64,000 nt of DNA, taken from Rhodospirillaceae bacterium (GTDB lineage Bacteria > Pseudomonadota > Alphaproteobacteria > Bin65). The notes under the pieces are model-generated. The model was not told the DNA's origin. It did not search any database and saw only the letters and a program-made list of their open reading frames with translations. Location: contig WTGH01000024.1 in NCBI GenBank assembly GCA_011523655.1, positions 62,001 through 126,000 on the forward strand, given 5' to 3'. Positions 1 through 9,593 of the stretch are shown piece after piece. A program made the translations under genes and the position numbers. Numbering within the stretch: position 1 is the first letter of the stretch; each line of letters starts with the position of its first letter.

Positions 1-113
1 GCCGCGAAGATGAAGGTCGTGACGACGGTGGTGAACGGCGAGTTCGCCCAATCGTAGAGCGCCCAGCCGAAGGCGGATTTGCGCCCGCCGGTCCAGACCG
101 GGCGGGCCGTCAC
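1..113 (-). CDS. UMF1-family MFS transporter, N-terminal fragment
   Basis: Only the first 37 codons lie in the window; the gene runs off the left edge. The reading begins MTARPVWTGGRKSAFGWALY, followed by DWANSPFTTVV. The WALYDWANS signature is typical of the UMF1/Atg22-like branch of the major facilitator superfamily, at the start of transmembrane helix 1. The GTG start overlaps the TGA stop of the upstream DUF2147 gene (GTGA), so the two are probably co-transcribed. The substrate cannot be told from this fragment. Confidence 0.72.
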   Translation of the reverse strand, partial: MTARPVWTGGRKSAFGWALYDWANSPFTTVVTTFIFA

Positions 114-556
114 TTCACCCGCTTCCAGATCTGGGACCGGCAGCGTATCCACTTGCAGCCGCTGACCTTCAGGGTGTCCCGACCCTTCATTTCCATTTCC
201 GAACTGAAGGTCTTTCCGGTCTTCGGACTGTAAATCCTGCCGTCGTCCCATACGCCGTCCGTCGGCTTCTGCGGGAACCCGGTCAGCAAGGGCAACCCCA
301 GGATCGGTCGGGACCGCAGCGACTCTTCTTCGTTCCTGGCGTCCCGCAGCGGCTGACCCTTCTTGTTGTTCGGCTGCTTGAGCCAGACGATCCGGCCGCA
401 CAGCTTGTCGCCGCACGGCGCGATCTCGACATGCGAGTTGCCGCCGGGGGTAAGCCAGACCCCCGTGGGACCCGCTTCGGAATCCGCGAGGGTGCTACCG
501 CCGCAAGCGAGGCAGAAAACCGCGGCAAATGCAGACAGGCATCTTGCCGATATCAT
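110..556 (-). CDS. DUF2147 family secreted protein
   Basis: A 148-residue protein with an N-terminal signal peptide (MISARCLSAFAAVFCLACGG) and then the DUF2147 pattern: GVWLTP near the start, a Cys pair in APCGDKLCGRIVWL, a GVWDDGRIYSP segment and a closing Cys pair in SGCKWIRCRSQIW. DUF2147 proteins are small exported proteins, probably periplasmic, of unknown biochemical role. The start at 556 is favoured over the upstream in-frame start at 676 because GGGGAGGT sits just before it and the signal peptide begins there. It overlaps the following transporter gene by GTGA. Confidence 0.85.
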   Translation of the reverse strand: MISARCLSAFAAVFCLACGGSTLADSEAGPTGVWLTPGGNSHVEIAPCGDKLCGRIVWLKQPNNKKGQPLRDARNEEESLRSRPILGLPLLTGFPQKPTDGVWDDGRIYSPKTGKTFSSEMEMKGRDTLKVSGCKWIRCRSQIWKRVK

Positions 557-767
557 GGATGGCACCTCCCCGGACCGCAGCCGCCCGCCCGAACGGCGGA
601 TCCGCTCCACGAAGACATGGCGCGCCGAGCCGGCGGAGGCGGAACGGGCACCATGCAGCCTCCGGTTATACGGCATTCCGGCCGGCGGCGAAACGGGAAT
701 CCGGGCGGGCGGGCAGCGCCGGTGGCCAGTGGCGCGGTTCCGGACCGCTTTTTATATGTTCGCTCGT

Positions 768-1496
768 TTATGTATCGTCGAGCAGCGCAAGCGCCTGTGC
801 CGGATCGATTTTTCCGTCATAGAGCGCCCGCCCGCAGATGACGCCGGCGATGCCGCTCGCCGCTTCCTGCTTCAGCGCCCGGAGATCGCCCAGCCCGGCA
901 ACGCCGCCGGAGGCGATGACCGGCGCCCCGACCGCCCGGGCGAGCGCCGCCGTCGCCGCGACGTTGACCCCCCGGAGCGCGCCGTCGCGCTCGATATCGG
1001 TATAGACGATGGCGGCGACGCCGGCATCCTCGAACAACCGTGCGAGGTCCGCAGCCGTCACGTCGGAGGTCTCGAGCCAGCCCTGGGTGGCGACCCGGCC
1101 GCCGCGCGCGTCGATGCCGACAGCGATCCGGCCGGGAAAGGCGCGCGCCGCCCGCCGCACCAGGGGCGGATCGCGCAGCGCGGCCGTGCCGAGGATCACC
1201 CGGGCCAGGCCGCGGTCCAGCCACATCTCGATCCCGGCCATGTCGCGGATGCCGCCGCCCAGCTGGACCGGGATCGACACCGCGCCGAGAATCGCCTCGA
1301 CGCCCGCCCGGTTGACGGCCCGGCCTTCGGCGGCGCCGTTCAGATCGACGACGTGCAGCCAGCGGAAGCCTTGGGCCTGGAAGCGCGCCGCCTGGTCGGC
1401 CGGGTCGTCGTTGAAAACGGTCTCCTGCGCGAAATCGCCCTTGAGCAGCCGAACGCAGCGGCCGTCCTTGAGGTCGATGGCCGGATACAGGATCAT
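768..1496 (-). CDS. hisA: HisA, phosphoribosylformimino-AICAR-P isomerase
   Basis: HisA carries out the Amadori rearrangement of ProFAR to PRFAR in cytoplasmic histidine synthesis. The 242-residue product is a full-length (beta-alpha)8 barrel. It opens [17 protein letters not shown] with the catalytic Asp at residue 8. The second catalytic Asp lies in AVGIDARGG, and phosphate-binding loops appear as VIASGGVAG and [11 protein letters not shown]. The ATG overlaps the stop of the GNAT gene (ATGA), so it is the last histidine gene of the hisB-hisH-GNAT-hisA run. hisF, usually next, is not found downstream; a DUF2147 gene follows after 211 bp. Confidence 0.97.
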   Translation of the reverse strand: MILYPAIDLKDGRCVRLLKGDFAQETVFNDDPADQAARFQAQGFRWLHVVDLNGAAEGRAVNRAGVEAILGAVSIPVQLGGGIRDMAGIEMWLDRGLARVILGTAALRDPPLVRRAARAFPGRIAVGIDARGGRVATQGWLETSDVTAADLARLFEDAGVAAIVYTDIERDGALRGVNVAATAALARAVGAPVIASGGVAGLGDLRALKQEAASGIAGVICGRALYDGKIDPAQALALLDDT

Positions 1497-2182
1497 CCCG
1501 GCCCGCCCCCGGATGGATCCTCGGCCGCGCTCAGGTCCTTCCAGTAATACAGGCCGGCGACCGGCTTGCCCTCGACCCGGGCGTAGAAGGGATTGCGGCC
1601 CCAGCGGACGTAGCCGTGGGTCTCGTACAGCCGGATCGCCCGCTTTTGGGTCGCGCGGACATCGAGGGTGATGACGTCGAACCCCTCGTTGCGGGCCAGC
1701 ACCTCGGCCTTTTCCATCAGCAGGCGGGCGAGGCCGTGGCCGCGGGCCCAGGGCGCGATGAAGGCGTGTTCGAGCTGGACGGCAAAGGCCTGCGCCTCGT
1801 TGTTCGGCGGCGGGCGGACCAGCTGCGCCGCGCCGCAGATCGTGCCGTCGATCCGGGCGACGATCAGGATGCGCTCGGGCACGACCAGAACGCCCTTCCA
1901 GTAGCTTTCGAGCGTGTCCCGCTCCGGCGCGCGCAGCCAGCCGAAGCCGCCGCCGGCGTCGATCGCGCTTTCCGCGGCGTCGCAGATATCGTGCAGGTCG
2001 CCCGGCTCGAAGCGGGTGACGACTTCGACGCCGAGGATCGACCTGGGCGCGACCCGCCCCAGCGGGCCAGAGGGTAGCGGGCCGGGGGGCAGCGGGCCGG
2101 TCGGCGCGACGCCGGCGGGCGGCGGGGCCCCGCGCCGGCCGGCGCGTCCGCTCTGCCGCCCCTTGCGCGACGCGCCGCTCAC
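1493..2182 (-). CDS. GNAT family N-acetyltransferase within the his operon
   Basis: An acetyl-CoA-dependent acyltransferase of unknown substrate. The GNAT fold covers roughly the last 180 residues: [20 protein letters not shown] is motif A with the acetyl-CoA pyrophosphate loop, and [16 protein letters not shown] is motif B. About 50 residues of Gly/Pro-rich low-complexity sequence precede the fold and arise from short DNA repeats near 2070-2110. I chose the GTG at 2182, which makes a GTGA overlap with the hisH stop; a GTG at 2191 is also open. It sits between hisH and hisA with overlaps at both ends, so it is co-expressed with histidine genes, but no histidine role can be claimed. Confidence 0.85.
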   Translation of the reverse strand: MSGASRKGRQSGRAGRRGAPPPAGVAPTGPLPPGPLPSGPLGRVAPRSILGVEVVTRFEPGDLHDICDAAESAIDAGGGFGWLRAPERDTLESYWKGVLVVPERILIVARIDGTICGAAQLVRPPPNNEAQAFAVQLEHAFIAPWARGHGLARLLMEKAEVLARNEGFDVITLDVRATQKRAIRLYETHGYVRWGRNPFYARVEGKPVAGLYYWKDLSAAEDPSGGGPG

Positions 2183-2859
2183 GGCCGCCACGCCAGAAAG
2201 TTGGCGATCAGGCGCAGGCCGGCCTGCTGGCTCTTCTCGGGATGGAACTGGGTGCCGACCAGATTGTCCCGCCCGACGATGGCCGCGACCGGCCCGCCAT
2301 AGTCGCAGGTCGCCAGCAGGTCGTCCGGGGCGGTGCAGCGAAAGCCGTAGGAATGCACGAAATAGGCATGGTCGCCGTCCGCTAGGCCGGCCAGCACCGG
2401 ATGGCCGGCGCCCTTCGCGCCGCCATTAACCCGTCCGGAATCGTGCAGGGTCAGGTCGTTCCAGCCCATATGGGGGATCTTAAGGCCCGGATCGTCGGGT
2501 TCGAGCGCGGCGACCTCGCCCGGCACCCAGCCGAAGCCCGGCGTCTCGCCATGCTCCAGACCGCGGTCGGCGAGCAACTGCATGCCGACGCAGATGCCGA
2601 GGAAGGGCGCGCCGCGCGCCGTCACGGCCTCGCGCAGCGCCTCGACCATGCCGTCCAGCGCGTCCAGGCCGGCGCGGCAGTCGGCGAAGGCACCCTGGCC
2701 GGGCAGCACGACATGGCTCGCCCGGGCGACCCGGTCGGCGTCGCCGGTCGCGACGACCGGCAGGCCGGCGCCGGTCTCTCCGGCCATGCGGATGAAGGCC
2801 TTTTCCGCCGAGCGCAGGTTGCCGGCGCCGTAATCGACGATGGCGACGCCGTCGGCCAC
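2179..2859 (-). CDS. hisH: HisH, glutaminase subunit of imidazole glycerol phosphate synthase
   Basis: HisH hydrolyses glutamine and passes ammonia to HisF. The 226-residue protein has the class I glutamine amidotransferase triad: the nucleophilic Cys in [12 protein letters not shown], and His and Glu in [11 protein letters not shown]. It starts [17 protein letters not shown], as is typical of HisH. Its GTG start is 24 bp after hisB, and its end overlaps the GNAT gene. Its obligate partner HisF is not encoded in this window. Confidence 0.97.
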   Translation of the reverse strand: MADGVAIVDYGAGNLRSAEKAFIRMAGETGAGLPVVATGDADRVARASHVVLPGQGAFADCRAGLDALDGMVEALREAVTARGAPFLGICVGMQLLADRGLEHGETPGFGWVPGEVAALEPDDPGLKIPHMGWNDLTLHDSGRVNGGAKGAGHPVLAGLADGDHAYFVHSYGFRCTAPDDLLATCDYGGPVAAIVGRDNLVGTQFHPEKSQQAGLRLIANFLAWRP

Positions 2860-2883
2860 TAGGGCCTCCGGTCCGCCGCGGCG

Positions 2884-3516
2884 CTACAGGGAGCCACCCA
2901 GCACCCCCTTGGTGGAGGGCACGGCGTCGGCCTTGCGCGGATCGGGCTCGATGGCGCTGCGCAGCGACCGGGCCAGCCCCTTGAAGCAGCTCTCGACGAT
3001 ATGGTGGTTGTTCTCGCCGTAGAGATTCTCGACATGGAGCGTGATGCCGGCGGCCTGGGCGAAGGCCTGGAACCATTCCTTGAACAGCTCCGTATCCATC
3101 TCGCCGAGCTTGGGCTTCGAGAAACCGACCTTCCAGATCAGGTAGGGCCGGTTCGAGCAGTCGAGCGCCACCCTTGTCAGCGTCTCGTCCATCGGGATCA
3201 GGGCGTCGCCGTAGCGCCGGATGCCCTTGCGATCGCCGAGCGCCTTGCTCACCGCCTCGCCGATCGCGATGCCGGTATCCTCGGTGGTGTGGTGGAAATC
3301 GATGTGCAGGTCGCCGACCGCCTTCAGTTCGAGGTCGATCAGCGAATGACGCGACAGCTGCTCCATCATGTGATCGAGAAAGCCGATCCCGGTATCGACG
3401 CTGTACTCGCCGCTGCCGTCGAGGTTGAGCGACACGTCGATCTGCGTTTCCTTGGTCCGGCGCGCGACGCTTGCGGTGCGCGTCGCCGAGTTGTCGGGAT
3501 TGATGGCCTGGTTCAT
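2884..3516 (-). CDS. hisB: HisB, imidazoleglycerol-phosphate dehydratase
   Basis: HisB converts imidazole glycerol phosphate to imidazole acetol phosphate. The 210-residue monofunctional form is the usual alphaproteobacterial type, without a phosphatase domain. The metal-binding motifs are visible: [16 protein letters not shown] and [18 protein letters not shown]. The C-terminus PSTKGVLGG is also typical. It is the first gene of the his run and is transcribed divergently from hslV, with 159 bp between the starts. Confidence 0.97.
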   Translation of the reverse strand: MNQAINPDNSATRTASVARRTKETQIDVSLNLDGSGEYSVDTGIGFLDHMMEQLSRHSLIDLELKAVGDLHIDFHHTTEDTGIAIGEAVSKALGDRKGIRRYGDALIPMDETLTRVALDCSNRPYLIWKVGFSKPKLGEMDTELFKEWFQAFAQAAGITLHVENLYGENNHHIVESCFKGLARSLRSAIEPDPRKADAVPSTKGVLGGSL

Positions 3517-3675
3517 CGGAAGCCTCCGGCGTCTTTCGCCCGTTCTTAACCCGGAATGCCTGCCGTTGCATCCGAATGTAGGTCGCTACCGGACGCGGGC
3601 CGAGGCCCCGACCGGGACGGCGGCCGCATTCGCCCATGTTGACCCGCGCCGCCGCCGCGCCACATACAGGACGGC

Positions 3676-4224
3676 ATGAGCGATCCCGACACCCTCCTGT
3701 TCCACGGCACGACCATCCTTTCGGTAAGGCGCGGCGGCGACGTGGTGGTCGCCGGCGACGGCCAGGTTACCTTCGGCAACACCGTGCTCAAGGGCGGCGC
3801 GCGCAAGGTACGCCGGCTCGCCGACGGCAAGGTGGTGGTCGGCTTCGCCGGCGCGACGGCCGACGCCTTCGCCCTGTTCGAGCGGCTGGAGGGCAAGCTG
3901 GAGCAGCATCCGGGACAATTGACCCGGGCCTGCGTGGAAATGGCCAAGGACTGGCGCACCGACCGCTATCTGCGCCGGCTCGAGGCCATGATGGCGGTCG
4001 CCGACAGGGACGTCTCGCTGGTGCTGACCGGCAACGGCGACGTGCTGGAGCCGGAGGACGGGCTGATCGGCATCGGCAGCGGCGGCCCCTATGCCCTGGC
4101 GGCGGCCAAGGCGCTGATGGCGGAGACCGAACTGCCGGCCGAGGAGGTCGCGCGCCGCGCCATGGGCATCGCCGCCGACATCTGCATCTATACCAACGAC
4201 CAGATCGTGATCGAGCGCGTATGA
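3676..4224 (+). CDS. hslV: HslV (ClpQ), peptidase subunit of the HslUV protease
   Basis: HslV is the threonine peptidase core of the ATP-dependent HslUV protease. The 182-residue product has a short propeptide ending in FHG, followed by TTILSVRR, whose first Thr becomes the catalytic N-terminus. [30 protein letters not shown] and [15 protein letters not shown] are all present. The stop overlaps the hslU start (ATGA), so the pair is translationally coupled. These genes are commonly heat-shock controlled, but I could not recognise a sigma-32 promoter in the 159 bp upstream. Confidence 0.98.
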   Translation: MSDPDTLLFHGTTILSVRRGGDVVVAGDGQVTFGNTVLKGGARKVRRLADGKVVVGFAGATADAFALFERLEGKLEQHPGQLTRACVEMAKDWRTDRYLRRLEAMMAVADRDVSLVLTGNGDVLEPEDGLIGIGSGGPYALAAAKALMAETELPAEEVARRAMGIAADICIYTNDQIVIERV

Positions 4225-5549
4225 CCGGCTACACCCCGACCGCCTTCAGCCCGCGCGAGATCGTCTCGGAGCTCGACCGCTTCATCGTCGGCCAGAAAGA
4301 CGCCAAGAAGGCGGTGGCCGTGGCGTTGCGCAATCGCTGGCGGCGCCAGCAGCTCGACGACGCAATGAAGGAAGAGGTGCTGCCCAAGAATATCCTGATG
4401 ATCGGCCCGACCGGCTGCGGCAAGACCGAGATCGCCCGCCGGCTCGCCCGCCTCGCCAACGCGCCCTTCCTCAAGGTCGAGGCGACCAAGTTTACCGAGG
4501 TCGGCTATGTCGGCCGCGACGTCGAGCAGATCGTGCGCGACCTGGTCGAGATCGCCATCGGCATGACGCGGGAGCGGCTGCGCAAGTCGGTCACCGCCCG
4601 GGCCGAGATGGCGGCCGAGGAGCGGGTGCTCGACGCCCTGGTCGGCGAGAATGCGCGCAAGGACACGCGCGAGAGCTTCCGCAAGCGGCTGCGCGCCGGC
4701 GAGCTGGACGGCAAGGAGATCGAGCTGGAGGTGCGCGACAGCCGCGGCGGCGGCCTGCCGACCTTCGACATTCCCGGCATGCCCGGCGCCCAGATGGGCA
4801 TGATCAATCTCAACGACATGCTCGGCAAGGCGCTGGGCGGCGCGACCAAATCCAAGCGGCTGAGCGTCGGCGAGAGCTACGAACTGCTGATGGCCGAGGA
4901 GAGCGACAACCTGCTCGACGAGGACCAGGTCGTCGCCGAGGCCATCGACCTGGTCGAGCAGAACGGCATCGTCTTCCTCGACGAGATCGACAAGATCACC
5001 GGCCGCTCGGAGCGGCTCGGCGGCGCCGACGTCAGCCGCGAGGGCGTGCAGCGCGACCTGTTGCCGCTGATCGAGGGCACGACGGTGGCGACCAAGCACG
5101 GACCGGTGCGCAGCGACCATATCCTGTTCATCGCCTCGGGCGCCTTCCACCTCGCCAAGCCGTCGGACATGCTGCCGGAACTGCAGGGCCGGCTGCCGAT
5201 CCGGGTCGAACTCAAGGCCCTCGACGTCGACGATTTCGTGCGCATCCTGAGCGAGACCGAGAACAGCCTGCCCCTGCAATACAAGGCGCTGATGCAGACC
5301 GAGGAGGTGACCCTGGAGTTCAGCGACGAAGCGATCGCCGAGATCGCGCGCTACTCCGCCGAGGTCAACAGCAGCGTCGAGAATATCGGCGCGCGGCGGC
5401 TGCACACGGTGATGGAGCGGCTCCTGGAGGAGATCAGCTTCTCGGCCACCGAGCGCAGCGGCGAAACCATCGCCATCGACGCCGCCTACGTCCGCGACCA
5501 GGTCGCCGACCTGGCCAAGGACGCGGATTTGAGCCGGTTTATTTTGTAG
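4221..5549 (+). CDS. hslU: HslU (ClpY), ATPase subunit of the HslUV protease
   Basis: HslU is the hexameric AAA+ unfoldase that feeds substrates to HslV. Starting at ATG 4221 gives 442 residues, a normal length. Walker A is [15 protein letters not shown], the pore loop region reads [10 protein letters not shown], and Walker B is [12 protein letters not shown]. The sensor and C-terminal region ends in DLSRFIL, where HslU inserts its C-terminus into HslV. A longer open frame extends to 3636, but that part overlies hslV; the ATGA overlap decides the start. Confidence 0.98.
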   Translation: MTGYTPTAFSPREIVSELDRFIVGQKDAKKAVAVALRNRWRRQQLDDAMKEEVLPKNILMIGPTGCGKTEIARRLARLANAPFLKVEATKFTEVGYVGRDVEQIVRDLVEIAIGMTRERLRKSVTARAEMAAEERVLDALVGENARKDTRESFRKRLRAGELDGKEIELEVRDSRGGGLPTFDIPGMPGAQMGMINLNDMLGKALGGATKSKRLSVGESYELLMAEESDNLLDEDQVVAEAIDLVEQNGIVFLDEIDKITGRSERLGGADVSREGVQRDLLPLIEGTTVATKHGPVRSDHILFIASGAFHLAKPSDMLPELQGRLPIRVELKALDVDDFVRILSETENSLPLQYKALMQTEEVTLEFSDEAIAEIARYSAEVNSSVENIGARRLHTVMERLLEEISFSATERSGETIAIDAAYVRDQVADLAKDADLSRFIL

Positions 5550-5610
5550 GGGCGTGCGCGGTCGGGTTCGGCGCGGCTGTTGCCGATACGAAATCTGCCG
5601 CCAACCCGAC

Positions 5611-5743
5611 CCGTCATATCGACCGGAACGGCCCGAAGGGTCGTGGAGTGGAGATATCTTTCACGCGCGGCGTGGGGTCCATGGCGGCGTGCCGGAAAGA
5701 TTTCTCCGCTGCGCGGCTGCGCCGCTCCGGTCGAAATGACGGG
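5611..5743. repeat. Dispersed imperfect palindrome, family A copy 1
   Basis: The outer arms read CCGTCATATCGACCGGA at the left and TCCGGTCGAAATGACGG at the right, nearly perfect inverted complements. Inside are a second pair of related segments around GGAGATATCTTTC and GAAAGATTTCTCC. The same design occurs at 18827-18983 and 27867-28001, with a relative at 31621-31794. It sits between the convergent ends of hslU and the Smr gene. It may fold as a large hairpin in RNA, but function is unknown. Confidence 0.8.
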
Positions 5744-5763
5744 CGCAGGCTCAAGGGGCGCTC

Positions 5764-5872
5764 GCCCTTCGATACGCCGCTTCGCGGCTACTCAGGGTGA
5801 GGGTGAATAGGGGGTGAATTCATCACACACCCTCATCCCGAGTAGGCCCGCTGGGCCGTATCGAGGGGCGCC
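5764..5872. repeat. Dispersed inverted repeat, family B
   Basis: The left arm contains CCTTCGATACGCCGCTTCGC and continues through ACTCAGGGTGAGGGTG. The right arm is its inverted relative, running CACCCTCATCCCGAGTAG to GCCGTATCGAGGGG. A half-copy with the same outer sequence occurs after secB at 11714-11762. Together with the family A element it fills the gap between hslU and the Smr gene, so no other feature is seen between 5550 and 5872. Confidence 0.75.
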
Positions 5873-6553
5873 TCAATCGCCGTCCCGGCCGCCGCCCCTC
5901 CCCCGCTCCCGTCTCAGCAGAATATACACCGCGCCGCTGCCGCCGTGGTGGGGCTGGGCGTGGCAGTAGGCGAGGATCAGGCGGCGCAGGTCCGGGGCGT
6001 TGAGCCAGCCGGGCAGGGCCTGGCGCAGGGCGCCGACCGACCAGTCGTCCTTCAGCCCCTTGCCGGTGACGACCAGGACGCAGCGCCGCCCGGCCGCCCG
6101 GTGCGCGCGCAGGAAGCCGGTGAGCGCCGTGCGGGCGCTCTGCTGGGTGTGGCCGTGCAGGTCCAGCCTGGCGTCGATCGGCATCAGGCCGCGGCGGAAG
6201 CGGGTCGCGGTGCGCTTGTCGACGCCCGGCGCGTCGCCGTAGCCGAGGCCGCCCGGACGGGTTTTCGCACCGCCGGGCGCGGCGCGGGTGGCAGGCCGGT
6301 CCCTTGCGCCGATGCGCAGGCCGGATATGTCGACGCGCTCGTGCGCGGCGGCCGGATTTTCTTTCGCATCGGGCGGCGCTTTCGCCGGCTGTTTCTCCGG
6401 CGCCGACGGCGCGGGCGCGGGCGCGGCGGCCTCGGGCAGGCGGCCCTTGCGCGCCAGCGGTTTTACCGACCGCGTGACGCTCTCCCACAGGCGGGCGTCA
6501 TCATCGTCACCGGCGGGTTCGGCGGCCCGCTTGCTGCGATCAGGGCCGTTCAT
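5873..6553 (-). CDS. Smr/MutS2-domain protein
   Basis: A 226-residue protein whose last ~100 residues form an Smr domain: LDLHGHTQQSARTALTGFL, VVTGKGLKDDW and the closing HGGSGAVYILLRRERG. The LDxHG and GxGxHG-like motifs are those of stand-alone Smr proteins, a family with proposed nicking or structure-specific nuclease activity. The first ~110 residues are low-complexity, Ala/Pro-rich and probably disordered. Its ATG overlaps the end of lutC by 14 bp, so it may be co-transcribed with the lut genes, though a functional link is not expected. Confidence 0.87.
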   Translation of the reverse strand: MNGPDRSKRAAEPAGDDDDARLWESVTRSVKPLARKGRLPEAAAPAPAPSAPEKQPAKAPPDAKENPAAAHERVDISGLRIGARDRPATRAAPGGAKTRPGGLGYGDAPGVDKRTATRFRRGLMPIDARLDLHGHTQQSARTALTGFLRAHRAAGRRCVLVVTGKGLKDDWSVGALRQALPGWLNAPDLRRLILAYCHAQPHHGGSGAVYILLRRERGRGGGRDGD

Positions 6554-7220
6554 CGACGATCACGATATGGAGCCGGCGCGGGCCGTGGGCGCCGAGCTGG
6601 ATGGTCTGCTCGATATCGGCGCTGCGCGACGGGCCGGTGACCAGGTTGACCGTGCGCGGCAGCGCGCCGCTGCCGTAGCGCTCCCGCAGCGCCGACCACT
6701 GGGCCTCGTAGTCGCCGCTGATCCGGTCGGCCCACAGCACAACGATGTGGTTCTCGGGCAGGAAATTCAGCGTGGTCGGGTTGTTGTCGCCCGAGACCAG
6801 GACCAGGGTGCCGGTCTCGGCGACCGCGCCGAACGCCCCCGTGACCGAGACCGCATCCGGCTCCTCGGCCTTGCGCGCCTCCAGGGTCAGGGTCGGCTGG
6901 CTGTCCCACGGAATCGCGTCGAGGTCGGCGTCCGGCGCGCGCACCAGGTTCGCCGGCAGGTTGTGCGCCTTGAGGAAATCCGCGACCGCGGCCGGCACGT
7001 CGCCCGCCGCGGCGACCCGCGCAACGGTGGCGTCCGCCCCGGCGGCGTAGTCCTCGAACAGGTCGGTCCGGCCGGCCCGGTCCAGCTGGCCGCGCTGGGG
7101 GATCAGGTTCTGTGCATGGGCGGACAGGCGTTCTGCCACCGCCTCAGCGCCCTTGCCGCCGTCGGCGTCGCGGTTCAGCCGTTGGCGAAGCGCGCCGAGG
7201 ATCGCCTCCCGGCTGCTCAC
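6540..7220 (-). CDS. lutC: LutC-like LUD-domain protein
   Basis: A 226-residue LUD-domain protein and third gene of a lutABC set, which in Bacillus and others oxidises L-lactate to pyruvate through an iron-sulfur complex. Conserved features include VTGAFGAVAETGTLVLVSG and TLNFLPENHIVVL, and the C-terminal GPSRSADIEQTIQLGAHGP is the family signature. The GTG start overlaps the lutB stop (GTGA). LutC has no Fe-S cysteines of its own; its exact role in the complex is not settled. Confidence 0.93.
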   Translation of the reverse strand: MSSREAILGALRQRLNRDADGGKGAEAVAERLSAHAQNLIPQRGQLDRAGRTDLFEDYAAGADATVARVAAAGDVPAAVADFLKAHNLPANLVRAPDADLDAIPWDSQPTLTLEARKAEEPDAVSVTGAFGAVAETGTLVLVSGDNNPTTLNFLPENHIVVLWADRISGDYEAQWSALRERYGSGALPRTVNLVTGPSRSADIEQTIQLGAHGPRRLHIVIVDERP

Positions 7221-8656
7221 CGCCCGCTCCCGCGCCTATTGGCACTTTGCTTGGGCCAGAGATCGTGGAACGTGCCGCCCTGGGGCGCGGGCAGGTTGCG
7301 GTGCACCGTCCAGCCGCCGGCCAGCGGCAGGGACTTCAGGTGCCCGCGCCTGCGGCCGAGGAAGGCCATGCCGGCGATGGCGAGACGCGCGCCGAAGCGG
7401 TAGAGCGCCGGCCGCCGCACCGCCCAGGCCCACAGGCCGAGGCCCCAGCGTACCGGCGCCGGATTGTGTTTCCCGCCGAACTCCGCCTCCCGCCAGTGGC
7501 GCATCAGCCTGGGCAGCGGAATGCGCATCGGGCAGACTTCCTCGCAGCGGCCGCAGAAGCTCGACGCGTTGGGCAGCGTGCCGGCCTTGTCGATGCCCAT
7601 GAGCGCGGGCGACAGCACCTTGCCGATCGGCCCGGGATAGACCGTGCCGTAGGCGTGGCCGCCGATCGCGCCGTAGACCGGGCAGTGGTTGAGGCAGGCG
7701 CCGCAGCGGATGCAGCGGAAGACCTCCTGGAACTCGGTGCCGTAAAGATCGCTGCGCCCGTTATCGAGCAGGATGACGTGGTATTCCTCCGGCCCGTCCG
7801 GGTCGCCGTCCCGCCGCGGGCCGGTCGAGACGGTGGTGTAGACCGACATTTCCTGGCCGGTCGCCGAGCGGGCGAGCAGGCGCATCAGGGTCGTCGCGTC
7901 CTCCAGCGTCGGCACGACCTTTTCCAGGCTGGCGAGCACGATATGGATCCGGGGCAGGGTCTGGGTCAGGTCGCCGTTGCCCTCGTTGGTGACGATGATC
8001 GACGAGCCGGTCTCGGCGACCAGGAAATTGGCGCCGGTGATGCCGACATCCGCCGCGATGAAGCGCTCGCGCAGCTGGGTGCGCGCCTCGGCCAGCAGGT
8101 CCGGCCCCTCTTCGAGCGGGCGGTCCGGCGGCAGGTCGGCATGGTGTTCGCGGAAGGCGTCGGCGATCTGGTCGCGGTTGACGTGGATCGCCGGCGCGAT
8201 GATGTGGCTCGGCGTCTCCTGGCGCAACTGGATGATGTATTCGCCGAGATCGGTCTCGACCGGCTCGATGCCGTTGGCTTCGAGGAACGGGTTGAGGTGC
8301 ATCTCCTCGCCGATCATCGACTTGCCCTTGGTCACCGTGCGGGCCCCGGCGTCGCGGCAGATATCGAGGACGATGCCGCGGGCCTCTTCGGCGTCGCGCG
8401 CCCAGTGGACGTGGCCGCCGCCCTCGACGACCTTCTTCTCCCAGGCCTCCAGGTAGAGATCGAGATGGGCCAGCGTGTGGTTCTTGATCGCCACGCCCTG
8501 GTCGCGCAGTTCCTCGAATTCCGGCAGCTTCTCCGCCGCCTTGCGCCGCTTCTCGATGAAGCCGACGCGCATGTTGCCGAGGGCGCGCTGCAGCGGCGCG
8601 TCCTTCAGCGCGGCGGCGGCCTGTTCCTTGAACCGGGCGGGGGACAGCTCGGTCAT
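7217..8656 (-). CDS. lutB: LutB-like iron-sulfur protein of lactate oxidation
   Basis: A 479-residue protein: an N-terminal LUD domain (TKGKSMIGEEMHLN, GITGANFLVAETGS) followed by two 4Fe-4S clusters with cysteines in CIRCGACLNHCPVY and FCGRCEEVCPMRIP. This is the full LutB architecture. The start at 8656 is fixed by an ATGA overlap with lutA; a longer open frame upstream overlies lutA and is rejected. It probably forms a cytoplasmic complex with LutA and LutC feeding electrons towards the respiratory chain. Confidence 0.95.
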   Translation of the reverse strand: MTELSPARFKEQAAAALKDAPLQRALGNMRVGFIEKRRKAAEKLPEFEELRDQGVAIKNHTLAHLDLYLEAWEKKVVEGGGHVHWARDAEEARGIVLDICRDAGARTVTKGKSMIGEEMHLNPFLEANGIEPVETDLGEYIIQLRQETPSHIIAPAIHVNRDQIADAFREHHADLPPDRPLEEGPDLLAEARTQLRERFIAADVGITGANFLVAETGSSIIVTNEGNGDLTQTLPRIHIVLASLEKVVPTLEDATTLMRLLARSATGQEMSVYTTVSTGPRRDGDPDGPEEYHVILLDNGRSDLYGTEFQEVFRCIRCGACLNHCPVYGAIGGHAYGTVYPGPIGKVLSPALMGIDKAGTLPNASSFCGRCEEVCPMRIPLPRLMRHWREAEFGGKHNPAPVRWGLGLWAWAVRRPALYRFGARLAIAGMAFLGRRRGHLKSLPLAGGWTVHRNLPAPQGGTFHDLWPKQSANRRGSGR

Positions 8657-9441
8657 CGGGCGGACCCCTCTTGCGTCCGGGGGGCTTCGGCCTGCGCAAT
8701 CGGCGGCGCCTCGACGCCGGCCAGCACTTCGGCGACGTGCCAGGCGCGGATCGCCGAGCCCTCGCGGCTCAGCTTGCCGGCGATGTTCATCAGGCAGCCC
8801 AGGTCGCCAGCGAGCACGGTGTCGGCGCCGGTCTGCGCGATGTCCGCCGTCTTGTCGGCGACCATGGCGTTGGAAATGTCCGGATACTTGACGCAGAAGG
8901 CGCCGCCGAAGCCGCAGCAGACCTCGGGCGTATCGAGCTCGCGCAGGGCGAGGCCCTCGACCGATTGCAGGAGGCGGCGCGGCTGGGCCTGCACCTTCAT
9001 CTCGCGCAGGCTGGAGCAGGAATCGTGATAGGTGCAGACCGCCTCCAGCCGGCCCTCCACCGTTGTCATGCCGCGGACATCGACCAGGAAGGCGAGCAGT
9101 TCGTGGGTCTTCGCCGCAAGCGCGTCGGCGCGCGGCCGCCAGGCCGGATCGTCGGCGAACAGCTCCGGATAGTGTTTCGCGATCATGCCGCCGCAGGAGC
9201 CGGACGGCGCGACGACGTAATCGTAGCCCTCGAAGGCGGCGATGACGCCCTTGGCAATGGCCTGCGCCGACGTGCGGTCGCCGCTGTTGTAGCCCGGCTG
9301 GCCGCAGCAGGCCTGGGCGGACGGGACCTCGACCCGGCAGCCCGACTGCTCGATCAGCTTTGCCGCGGCGAAGCCGACCGACGGCCGGAACAGGTCGACG
9401 AGGCAGGTGACGAACAGGGCGACGGTGGGGGAGGCGGACAT
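8653..9441 (-). CDS. lutA: LutA-like CCG-domain protein of lactate oxidation
   Basis: First gene of the lutABC operon, 262 residues. It carries the two Cys-rich CCG domains seen in LutA and GlpC/heterodisulfide reductase subunits: SAQACCGQPGYNSG with PSGSCGGMI in the first, and PEVCCGFGGAFCVKYPD with GDLGCLMNI in the second. These bind an iron-sulfur cofactor. No regulator gene (LutR or LldR type) lies next to the operon. The 152 bp before the start separate it from the Tim44-domain gene, which is on the same strand. Confidence 0.95.
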   Translation of the reverse strand: MSASPTVALFVTCLVDLFRPSVGFAAAKLIEQSGCRVEVPSAQACCGQPGYNSGDRTSAQAIAKGVIAAFEGYDYVVAPSGSCGGMIAKHYPELFADDPAWRPRADALAAKTHELLAFLVDVRGMTTVEGRLEAVCTYHDSCSSLREMKVQAQPRRLLQSVEGLALRELDTPEVCCGFGGAFCVKYPDISNAMVADKTADIAQTGADTVLAGDLGCLMNIAGKLSREGSAIRAWHVAEVLAGVEAPPIAQAEAPRTQEGSAR

Positions 9442-9593
9442 GGCGGGGCTCGTCGCGGCGATCCTGCCGATTTACGCCAAAGCGCGGCGGCGGCCAAGGG
9501 CGCGCCATTGCCCGGCCGGCGCGCCGGCGCCGCTACGGGAAACCGGTGACGTTTTCTTGCGGATTTGCGGGATGCGCGCCGGACGCGCCGCTA

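Noticed and set aside
4188..5405. Long open frame (405 codons) antisense to hslU
   Set aside because: It fully overlies hslU, is low-complexity and has no recognisable domain; GC-rich DNA commonly leaves antisense frames open.
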